From Antedon bifida (lineage: Eukaryota > Echinodermata > Crinoidea > Comatulida > Antedonidae), in NCBI GenBank assembly GCA_963402885.1, contig OY727095.1, positions 35,159,001 through 35,223,000 of the forward strand: a stretch of 64,000 nt of DNA. Direction: 5' to 3'. Position numbers and translations under genes: made by a program. The notes beneath the pieces are model-generated. The model did not search any database. It worked only from the letters and a program-made list of their open reading frames with translations, and had not been told where the DNA came from. Numbering within the stretch: position 1 is the first letter of the stretch; each line of letters starts with the position of its first letter. Of the stretch, positions 26,101 through 37,600 are shown piece by piece.

Positions 26101-27255
26101 TCGCCAGTTTCTCGACAACCTCTAGTGCAGCCACTACGTTACTGATGAATCTGTCACGACATCCAGAGGTCGTGGCTAGAATAAAACAAGAGTTGGAAGA
26201 GAGTGGACTGTATTCATTGGAAAATGTTCATGGGTTGAGTTTGGCAGAGATCAATAGCCTGAAATACACAGCTGCGGTAGTCAGGGAATCTTTGAGGCTT
26301 ACCCCACCGGTTGGCGGCGGGTTCAGAAAGGTGTTACAGACCTTTACGCTCGAGGTAGGATTATAACGTATATACGGCATATATTTATTTATTCTACTTT
26401 GTTTTACAAGAGTAGTTCTAACAGCTGTACAACAGCAGTACAGGTCCTTGTTCATGTCCTACTTAAAGTATGCTTAGTATCAAACTCACACTAAATAAAT
26501 ACGCCCTAATTCAATTGTACTAGACTATACGTAGAGAACATCTTTAATTGCACGGTTCCATTTCATCGTCAATAAAAAATTGTTCAAAAATATTCTGCCG
26601 CCCTCTATATCGTCACCAAAAAATGTTCAAATGCGTCATCAAAGATAACTATTTGATTGCGCTCATTGCATGAGGGACTAACGCGACAAGATGTTACATC
26701 TTATATCTAGTTATATTACTTTATTATGTATTTATCAATCTTTTGCGTATATACATCATAGTATGCATTGATAATTAAATTACTTTGAATGTGAACTAAA
26801 TAAATGTGGTATCATTCATAATCTTAGTATAGAGGTAATTTAAATATTCTTGGTTTGTTTAATTTCAGGGCAAGCAAATACCAAAAGGTTGGACACTATT
26901 ATGGAGTATCCGAGAAACAATGGGGTATTCAAGTTATTACGATAACGTTGACCAATTTTACCCCGACCGGTTTATCAACAACGAAAAGGAGGACAAAGTG
27001 ATTTCAAACCGCTACAATTACTGCGTGTTCGGCGGTGGGCCTAGAAGTTGTATTGGCAAACATCTTGCTATATTATTTCTAAAAATCTTGACCATCGAAC
27101 TCATTCGTAAATGTAATTGGCGTTTACTGACGACAGATCTTAAAATAGCTCTTCTACCTGTACCTCACCCAAAGAACGGACTACCGGTGAAGTTTACGAG
27201 GAATAACCAAGAAAAACCAGAAACGAAAATCGAATCAACAAAGAAGATTGACTGA
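23181..27255 (+). CDS. CYP26-family cytochrome P450 (retinoic acid hydroxylase), copy B
   Basis: Coding exons are 23,181-23,387, 25,202-25,699, 25,926-26,354 and 26,869-27,255, all introns phase 0, giving 506 aa. The intron positions and the 166-codon second exon equal those of copy A, so the pair arose by tandem duplication. Features: an N-terminal membrane anchor (about residues 8-33), PLPGGGMGWPIIGETF, ExxR (E356, R359), PPVGGGFR, FYPDRF in the PERF position, and the heme loop FGGGPRSCIG with Cys439. The expected role is retinoic acid oxidation at the ER. The I-helix reads FASFSTTSSAAT: the acid is Ser298 and the preceding glycine is also Ser, a larger departure than in copy A. An AG acceptor (TTTACAG) lies three bases before ATGATG, as in copy A. 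The two proteins differ most at the N- and C-termini. Confidence 0.93.
24128..24835. repeat. Tandem duplication inside intron 1 of CYP26 copy B
   Basis: Sequence from about 24,128-24,440 is repeated at about 24,449-24,835 with substitutions and indels. Shared anchors in order: TTATTTTTGGGTAATATACT, ATCATCGATAAATAAAG, GCGATTTTGAGTTTAAAA, CTACACAATAACA and GTAAAGTTGATTTTACATT. It is non-coding. The two copies are diverged, so this is not recent. Confidence 0.8.
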
Positions 27256-27291
27256 ATGTACACTTGCTGCACAGATTATTAAATGACAGAT

Positions 27292-27297
27292 AATAAA
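27292..27297 (+). terminator. Poly(A) signal AATAAA of CYP26 copy B
   Basis: An exact AATAAA 37 bases after the stop codon, the first one downstream. Confidence 0.55.
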
Positions 27298-28495
27298 AAT
27301 AATCATAACATTTTGGCTTACACAGACTTTGTGATTCGTTCGACCAATAACATTTATTCATGTAAATAGAGTATTTATTGGATTTTTATTCAATTTGTAA
27401 ATTATATAATATCTTATTAATTTATTTGTGACGAAAAATTATATTTTAAGTCCGAAAATAACGAAATGAAAGTAAAATTATTATTGCTAAACAATTTTAA
27501 ATTGTTTATCTTTGTAAATTATTATAAAAAAACATTTGGTGATTATATATATATAGTGAACAGATCTTTGCTGCTTTTTATATCTAACGATTTTTTTGGT
27601 AAAAATATATTTGATGACACATTTGTAAAGAGTATTTTGTCTTCATCTTGTCGAAAGTTTTCCGAAATGCAACCAGCAAAAAAAATCACACAAGACAACC
27701 AAGAACATTTTAAATGTCTTTTATATAACTTGTTCATTTTTTCCAAACGCATCTATTGACGCACTGTATTGTTTTGTTTTTAATTCTCTAACAATTTGCT
27801 CAGAAAACAACAACTTAATACTACATGTACATTGGTTGAAATAGAACTTTCCAATATTATTGACCGTTTTAAAACTAGCTTCTTTCTTACTGGTTAGATC
27901 AATTGATACTGTACTGTAATGAATACATTCCACAATTGTCAGGCTTATACGTTGAGATTTCAGAAAAGCTTTTTTGAATACAAATAGTGTCACTTTCAAA
28001 ATAATGGCAGATGTGTATTTAAATATTTACAGTAGTTATTTTTCATTACATTTTCTCTCCAAACAAACTTATTTTTAAAAATACAATCTCTATATATTTT
28101 AGGGACCTACTGTACTGTATATATATTTTATAGGGACCTACTGTATATATTTTATAGGGACCTACTGTATACATTTTATAGGGACCTACTGTATATATTT
28201 TATAGGGACCTACTATATATATATTTTTGATCAAGATGTTACTTTCCTACATGAAATAAACAGGTTCAGACTAAATAAATTTCTTTGAATGAAAAGCACC
28301 AGTAAAGCGCCAATGTTGAATTGAGATTTTGAAATAAAAATCAGCACCTCTCTACTAAGGCATTCATAAATATTACAGATGACATTTATCACATGAAACA
28401 AACAATAAATAAACAAAGTTTGGAGTCACCAGGAATTTTTAAGACGTCAAAATTGGAATCACGACAAAATGTATGTAACAATTATGTTTGCTGTA
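27298..28495. other. Spacer between CYP26 copy B and the GPAM 3' end
   Basis: A convergent intergenic spacer. No exon is recognised. It is AT-rich and contains a 24-bp tandem repeat at 28,096-28,226. Confidence 0.6.
28096..28226. repeat. 24-bp tandem repeat
   Basis: About five units of ATTTTATAGGGACCTACTGT plus four more bases. On the minus strand it yields a repetitive open frame with an eight-residue period, which is not a gene. Confidence 0.85.
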
Positions 28496-28669
28496 ACTGG
28501 TTTGCCTTTGATGGTGGTACTCTACTTGGACAACTACATTACATGCATTATTAGACATGGAACACCTCAATCTTATAAATGTCCACTGGTTTGCCTTTGT
28601 TGGTGGTACTCTACTTGGACAACTACATTACATGCATTATTAGACACGAAACACCTCAATCTTATCTAT
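28496..28669. repeat. 89-bp tandem duplication over the GPAM stop codon
   Basis: Copy 1 starts at 28,496 and copy 2 at 28,585, with a few substitutions. Copy 2 includes the last coding bases and stop codon of GPAM (stop at 28,640-28,642). Copy 1 repeats that C-terminal segment and stop downstream within the 3'UTR. Confidence 0.9.
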
Positions 28670-31600
28670 GAGAACACTAAGTTTAGCTTCGTCCCGATAT
28701 GGCTCCTTTAATTGGAGCATTTTAATGTTTTCTGCATCATAGTATGTGCAGAGTACTTTCCAGTGTAGAAACACTTTAACAGCATTACGTAAGGTATCCA
28801 TGCTGCAACTTTCACCTAAAAAAAATCAACAGGTACAAAATTACAAATTGTAAATTAACATCCTAAAACATGAAAAGTAAAATAACATTTATATTTATTA
28901 AGGCCACAATAAAGTAGTACAGTATATATACGGTAGCTAGATGAGTTTCATAAAGCATGTATAATTACAAAATAAAAACACAATCTACTTACTGAAGACA
29001 GCAAATCCTTTTTCAACTCTCTCTTTTGCATACATATTAACCATTCTAATGTATGTGTTGTCATCAACGTCCATGTCCAAGAGACGAACAAGGTTGCACA
29101 CTGATAGCCAATAACCCTCAATGAGGGGTCCGAGAACACACTGCAAGAATTGCAACTGCTTTTTGTTTTCTGATGACATGTTAATCTAAGATTGAAAACA
29201 AAAATACATTACTAACAGATTGTGATGAAATACAATGTATATATTCCATTGTACATAATACCTATGATATCTAACTACCAGCTAACTTTGTTTATGTCGC
29301 GAACAACAATGTCAATTAGTTTTACATTCATCTGAATGGTGGATGAAACCAGGACTGTTTAAAGCACCTTGAGTGGTCCTAACATTGATCAAGGGCTTCT
29401 TTCGTCCAGTGCCCACATTGACCAGAGGAAAGGCATGGGCCAATACGTCTTTACTAAAAGCCTTCATTCTAAAAACAGATTTTAAATACTAATTACCTCA
29501 ATTGTTTCGCTATTATCAACTGAATCACTCTCGTCGCTCTCCCAACCCGTTGTTGCAGCTAGTTGGCGCACCCATCGTTGGTCCTTAAACCCAGTTATAG
29601 AATCCTTAACTGTAATCACCCCTTTCACAGCTAGCTCTTCAATAGCATCATTGATAACGTTTGTTAAGTTTCCACAAGGCTAATAAATAATAATACCAAG
29701 TATTATTTATAGCTGTGGGGAGGGCGTTATAACAAACATGCCGACTGAACATTAGTATCTGAACAATGTTGAGAGCTCATTAGCACACAAGAGATATTTT
29801 GAAAACAATGATGTATTTCATAAAGTATCTCAAGCAATGCCGATTAAATTTTTTTTTTTTAATTTTTGGTGAACAAATGCAGTACTGTATCAATTTTGCT
29901 TAGACACTTTTTTATGACTGGACCTAAGCATAGGACTATTTCTATGTAGTTTAGTCATGCTTGTAACAGATTCATTTGGTAGACAGAGGATGGAAGAACA
30001 ACATAGTTTTAGGTCTAGTTGTGTTGTTTTTTAATTTTTCTTATTAAAAATATAGGCAAACAATTAGTACTTAAATAGGTGCAATTGATAACATTTTGAC
30101 ACGTTTTTCATTTAAAAAGTAGTGTTCTGTTCTTGTTGAATATGTTTGAGAAGGTAAGAGTTATTATGTAAATTGTCTTACTACAGTTACACACACACTG
30201 TAATAAGGTCTTCTTAAAACCGTATGGCTGAGGTTTAAGTAGTTTTTGGATGATTGGTGTATAATTAGAATAATTTAAAAACATAATTAATATTTAAAAT
30301 TAATTCAAGACAAATTGTTGTTTATTTCTTACCGGAGCAAAGATGAATTCAAACTGTAAGAGATCACAAAGTTGCATAGCCCTAGTTAGAAGCCTATCCT
30401 TACAGATTGATAGTGGACTTGAATGGCATGTATTAAACATTAGCTGTGTACTTCCACATTCAGCAATAATGGCATTGGCTGTAACAAATCAAATCATTCT
30501 ATTTATAAACTCTATGTTGTCTTTTTATAATTATGCAACGTATGTTGAATAGTTGTAATATTCTTGTTGCTTGTGTTTGCAAACATATGCTCCATAACTC
30601 AAAAATGTATTGTAGATGGAGAAGTATCCTATATATTTAAGCGTAGAGTTTGTAATTTTTCTTCTTGTACGTTTTTTGATATGGATGAAATATTTCCGAA
30701 ATAAAAGAAACTGAATTGGAAAGCCCTTGTACAATGTAAATTGAAACTGACTAAAATTATATGAAAATGAAATAATTACCAAGAACAGATTCCATGAGGA
30801 AAACTGAGATGAGTGTATTGCTATAGTAGGATAATTCAAAAACATTTGGCAAGCTTAGTACTGGAGTAACAAATTCTTTCTCCTTGTTGGACTTCTTATT
30901 TGAAATAACATCTGGACCTGTGCTGCTAATAACCATCACGTTTTCCACATGGATGAGGTTACCTCCCAGCAACCGTATTGCGTGATGGACTACTGCTGTT
31001 GATGTGCCTGTAAAACCAATGCTGTATCCTCTAGATGCAATATCCTCCTTCATCTTGTCTAGTTCTTTCACTAAAGTTTCAAAGGCTACACCCTGCAACA
31101 ACAATAAAACTTTGATAACAAAAAATATATGATTTTAAGTAAGTACACCAGCAACAGGACTGAAATAGTTTAAAAAATGTTAATCTTAATTTTAGGCCAT
31201 GGTAAATAGATTACAAGCTTCTCATCAGTTGTTAGTATGACAAATTTGTCCCATACATCAGAACAGATCATCTTCCATCTTTGTTTTTTAACGAAATAAA
31301 TACTAAAAATTAAAATGATCCTATGTTTCATATTGGTTCAATCTAATTTACTTACTTCTCTGAATTTTGTGAGCAGTAAAAATGCCACAATGTTTGTACT
31401 CATAATAGTGTTAACATGTACTGAATCTGTGGAGAAAAACAGAAATTAGCATTCTTGGTATTATTACGTTCTTTCGAATTGTATACACACATCAGCCAAT
31501 AGAAATCAACAGTTTCTATATACATGATTTTAGGAGTAAAGCTCTGTCTACACTATCAAAATTTATGTGACAATTTGTGATGTGCCCATATATGGACATG

Positions 31601-34600
31601 ATGATGTCATCTCACTACTATATTTGGGCATATCACTACTACAAACTAGTTTGATAGGTGTAGAGAGAACTTATGAAACAAGAAGATGACATGTTAATCA
31701 CCAAACAAAAACAATGCTAATCAATGCACCCTTTCTACTTGGTCTAAATAAAGGAAATTATTCTAATGGTAAACAGCTATCTAGATCTACATTTACATTG
31801 TGTCTAGACAGGGGACACTGGCCCATAGAAAGTAGTTAACTTAACAATTTTCTAAGTTTACTAACTGAATACCACTTTAATAAATAAAATCCTTAAATAT
31901 TTATATCCACAATTTTTTGTTTGAATCTTACCATAAACAATATGTTCTGCTAATCCCTTAACCAGTTGCCTTGTGTCTTCTACCACAATATCTGTACCAT
32001 ATAGTGAGTTGTCACTTCCAGCTCTCTTCACTTTACTTTTGCATATACCTGATGTTGCGATATCACTTACAGGTGTGGCAGGGGCCTGCGGTGCCTCTAA
32101 GTATTCCTAAACAACATGCAAGAAAATGTTTTGGATGAGAATTAATAAAGAAAATTAATATCTAACTGTACAATAAAATGATTCTACAAATTTAGACAAA
32201 AAGGACTGAAGACTGTCCAGGTGCGGATCCAGTGGTGTACTTCTAGTTGCTTAAATGAAATCATGAACTACTTTTGAGCTATTTTTGACAAACTAAGAAA
32301 TGAACTGTAAAAAAGAAAAGTTAATACATACTTTTAATGAAAATGGTTGTGCAAAGTCTACTTTGACATGGCCGTAGTTATGCTTTAAAACATCATATAT
32401 TCCACGCAATGCCATCATAAATGTTTCCTTCCTTTTCTGTAAACCCTAGTAAAAAAAAACCAAATGTTATAATAGAAGAAGTACTGGATTATGGCGACAT
32501 AAGCAGTATTTCATTTTTTTTTTATTGATGTGAATAATGGGATCTCTTCAGGGTTCCTGGTCAATGTGATTGAATTAGCACTCAGGAGACACTTGGGTAT
32601 TTATCAAGAGGCTATTGTGTTTAATGTGAAAGGGATATAACACTATATTGTATGTGTGCAAAGGCAAAAAAAAAAAAACTTGATAAATTTTCTCACCATT
32701 TGTTCATTGTTAAAATGACCATCTAAAATCTTCTCATAACTTATGGAGGCAGGAACAATAAAGGCATCAGAGATCACTCCTAAATGAAAGATACATTCAA
32801 ATTATTTACCAGGTAGTGAAACTGATTTAAACTTCCAAAAGTAGTAGTAGAGTAGTACTTTTCCAAAAATTCTACTTTGAATATGTTAAACTGTTACTAA
32901 CCATCATAATAAGAGTCAACTACACAAGACAACAGACCACCTTTTGGCGACAAAGCTTTTCCACTTCTTGACCTTCCACCCTCTGGAAAAAATAAAACAA
33001 AAGCTGTTACTTTTTGTTGAAACTACAAAACTTGTTAATTAATCAAATCTATTTCAGTTATTTACAATTAGTAATGAGATAATTTTCACTTACTTAAAGT
33101 AGGTGACTTGACCAATCACAAGCGATGAATTACTCGAACTGTCGCTTGTCATTGGTCAACTTAATTTTCACTTACCAATAAAGAATTCAAGGTTTTGATT
33201 ACTCCGAAGAACCTCTTCAATATACTAAAAAAAGGTTAAAAAATAACAATAAACAATAAATAAAATGTGTATTATAAAGATTAATGTTGTTGATTATTTT
33301 ATGTTGATATAAAGTTTGCGTTACACTACGTATATACTTTGACGTTTCAATCAATATACTTTGATCGTCCTCAGGAGTGAGAATGCAGAAAGTCTAGGTT
33401 ATTTTAAACATGTACTTACTGTATGTAAAGCAGCTCTGTATACAAGATCTTTCTTGCCAACATCTCGATCAAGTTTTCGTTTAATAAAAAAGGCACCAAG
33501 GCTCCGAAGAACCCAACTAAAACAAATAACGTTGAAAAATAGCATTTGTCATTGGTCTTCAAATTCCAATAAAAAATGAAATATAAAAAAGGATAAATGA
33601 ATGAATTAGAATCAAGATACTTCATAGCCAGATTTTTCTATTTCTCTTGTAATTGAATACAAAGACCAGTCATATGCTCTATAGTATGACTCAATTCCCA
33701 CAGAAAGCACAGACTTAATTACAATCAGGTTAAGTATGGTATACATCAAGTATAAATGATATCTAAAGAACAGCAGCTTATAAACACAGAAAACACAGTG
33801 TGTCACCCAGATTGCTTATAAAACAAAGTATAACATTAATTTTAATGTTTAAATCTCTGCATTATGTTAAAAATTATTTAAAAACAATCTGTGGTCACCT
33901 GAATACTGGAAGGTTAAGGTTGTCTCCTGCTGCAATGTGCGGTGCCTTAACACCATAATTATGAAGAATGAACGACAGAAGAACATAATCTAAATGACTA
34001 CGATGCATTGGAATAAACACTAGTGGAACTCCTTTCTGTAGAAACAAATATGAAACAAAATTACTACTCAGCAGTAGCAACTACTTTACTCATAAGTGTC
34101 ATTTGATGTTCTATTATTACTAAACAAAAACATGCTAATAGTATTCAGTCCACAGCTGTTTCAACTAGTGTTAAGATATTAGAAAAAGTCAAGCGCCCTC
34201 AGTGTTAGCAGACGAGGCTCCCCGAGTCGCGCGAACATATAATTTTTGTTTACAAACCATTATTTCGCGAACGCCAAATTAAATTTCGCTATCGTGAGTT
34301 TTTATGTAGTAAAAACATTTTTTACAAAACCAAACGATTAAAAAAAGTGTATGTTCAATTAAAAAATAAATATTTTATTGTTTCTTTACTATAAATTAAT
34401 AAATAAACGACGATATTGTCCATTTTACTGAAATAATCTCCCGCACATAAACCAGGAAGTCGAGATAAACTGTGTAATGAAATAGTAAACAATCGTAAGT
34501 AGAAAATATCATTGTATTCTTTACTTATTTTTTGGATATAATTCATTTTTTTAGAAAAAGAACGAACTAGAATATAGTCCATCATTATTATATAAACAAA

Positions 34601-37600
34601 ATAATACAAGTTTTGTTAATATAGCCTGGTTCAGTTTTTAGTAAAACTCGCATATTTTGCAACCCCTTTATACATTGTTATTGTTATCGGCGAGAAAACG
34701 GTTTGGCGATAGGCTTAGAACGTGCGTTGACGCCCGCGATGACCGTGACAGTAATGTGGGCCTAGAATGAAGCTAGGCCCAAACATAGAAAATTCGTAAT
34801 AGTTAAGCCTTTTATTACCCTAATCCTAAATTTAATCATTATAACTGTTACCAAATAATTAATGGCATGTGTTTATAATAATAATTATTGCTTTCCTGGT
34901 GCATTTTTAGGCTAGCTGGTGTGACTGAGTGACAGTCCTACAGCCTAGGCTAGCTAGGCCTTAATATTAATACATTTGTATAATAATGGTTTAATATTTT
35001 GGCTATTAGCTCTCTTGTTTGGATTTGTTTGGACACAAAACTGAAGTACTGTAGATTTAAAAATTGATTTATTTTTAAATAAAGGAAAGTACAGTTGCAT
35101 CTATTGTTTTTTAGACCATGGCAGTGAAAAAAAAAGCAAAAAAATATCGCACAGCGTTGTTAGGCCATACCTGGTAGACATTGAATAAAACAGGGTAGGT
35201 AAATAATCATAACCACCTCTTTAGAAAGTTTAATACACACTCCAAACAATGAAATGTGTGTTTGTACTTCCATATTAAAGAACAATGTTAGTATAAAATA
35301 ACTGTCAAAACAAACAATTGTTACAGTAATTTATAAATATACCTCTTTTCTTTATTAAATATTTCCTCAATCAACTATTTTTCCAGGTGTCAATATGTTA
35401 TAATATTCAACATGCGACAGGATGCTGACATCTTGACTGGTACATTCAAATGTTGTTTCAACTTTACATTGACATTACATATTAACTAAATTGGTCAAGT
35501 TGCTCTTTAAATACACATTGTCCCTTTGAGCATAGAATTTCAAAATTGTTTATCCTATTTATATGCATAATAAAGCAAACCTTTGGCTGGAACTTATTTT
35601 CCTATTTGAATTATCCATATATTATCATTATCTGCTACAAGAAATAGTTAACATTTTTTAAATATAATAATTTTGATGCTCATTTTTTATGCAGATTGAA
35701 ATTTATTTGGTTGACCAATATTGTTTAATCTCAGGTGATCATCTAGCAGACTTTGAGAAAATCAGAAGCTGCAGCACATCGACATGCTACAATGATTAAA
35801 ATCCAGTCTTTAGAAGAGAATCTTGAGCATTTAAGAAATTAACTCTCAGTGTCACTTGTGACAAAACAGCATAGTAAGATTGCAGAGACTGGCCACAGAA
35901 TAAATCTAAAAGAACAAGAGGTCAAAGACTTGGTAAGTCCTACATTATACACCTTTAAAATTATGTCTAAAACATGCAATACTATAAAAATTAATGCCAT
36001 ATTTCTTTTATATATTTTATATAGCGAACTACTATGAACCAAGAGATTTGAAACTCTATGTACAAAAATGGACGAGGTATTTAGAAAAAATAAATTCCTC
36101 GACAGCAGTAACACGGAAAGAGTTTTGTGGGAAATCATGAAGTCACATTTGACGTTTATTTCACCTGAGATCCAGCATGAAGTAACTAGGCCAGTAACTA
36201 AGTGCAGAAAAGTTTGAGGAAATAGGAATAGTTTGCTATTTCTCAGTTAATTGTTACAGTATTGCATATACAGTATTATGTATAGTATACTGTACTGTAT
36301 GAATAGTAGTGTTTTTTTGTTGTTATTGCTAGAACAATGATTTTGTAAATATTTAACAAATGGTATATGAATTGTAATTGAATTTCATTTTTTGGAAGTT
36401 ATTTTATTTTAATTTGTTTATATATTATTGATTGATAACGGAAATTGATGTTATTTACTGATTTAGATTGTGATTGCATATCAAAATAATAAATAATATA
36501 CAATACAAATATGAAAGAAATATGCATTTATAATTAAATATCTAATGTCACAGTACTCTATAGCTTCTTTCTATTAATATATTACAGATCTTTGACTAAG
36601 ACATGCTAGGTAGGCTGCTAGGCATTTAACCTGCTGATGATGTAGCCTAGCCTATATATAGTATTTAGGCCTAGCTAGGCCTGAGTAGCCTGGACTACTC
36701 TGTACTCCCCTCCCAATATGAATGATTATTAAAATAGCTTAGGCCTAGGCTAGGCCTAATTTTTAATTAGGACCAGGAACAAGTAATTAATCAGCTTTAT
36801 AACAGGTCTACTGTCACTCAGGCCCCCGAATAGACATGTTTACGTGTTAAAAATAAACAGCCATTAGTCTTACACAGCTGGTTTTAACCACGCAAAGGGG
36901 CCTGGGCATAGCCTATTATAAGCTAGCATAGGAAAAAATCCAGCCAGGCTATATGAATACGAACCTTCTTAAAACATTCAAGGATAACTAAAGTATCCAA
37001 CTAAATCAAAGAATTCAACAGAAAAAATTATTTTTAAACTGATATGGAAAACAACATTTATACCTACTTTTTAAATGTATCACTTGAGAAAAAAAGTGGC
37101 GTTGGGTGTACAATTTTGGTTAACTTTCAATTACATTACCTCTTAAAATCCACGTGATAAAACGACGACAACATGTTTTTCACCTTCACCGAGGGTTGTT
37201 CTAATGAATATTCATTATTTTTCTGACTTTCGCGGTCTTTATTTGTTTTTATTGGCTATTAAAATACAGTCCTTTTATGCTTGATTGCTTCCGAGTTCCT
37301 CGTGTGGTTTGTATACAATATGTTTTCGGAATCACCACTCCATAAAACGCTATGAAACGTTGGGGGCGCTACACTTAATTCATATTTCTGGAACAGCTGT
37401 GAGTCCTGATGTTTTACACAATAACTTTCTAAACATCCTCTAAAACCATTTGTTAAAAGTAACGAGAAATGTTCTTAAAACTAACTTTTGATGCTTCTTT
37501 TATCAGCTCCATTTGACCCTTGTGAACTTGAACACCAAGAAGGAATACTCCAAGAACGCGGAGAAGAACCCAACTAGTGACTTTGAGTAGCGCACATGAT

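Noticed and set aside
28046-28234. Repetitive minus-strand open frame with an eight-residue period
   Set aside because: It is the translation of a 24-bp tandem repeat in non-coding DNA.
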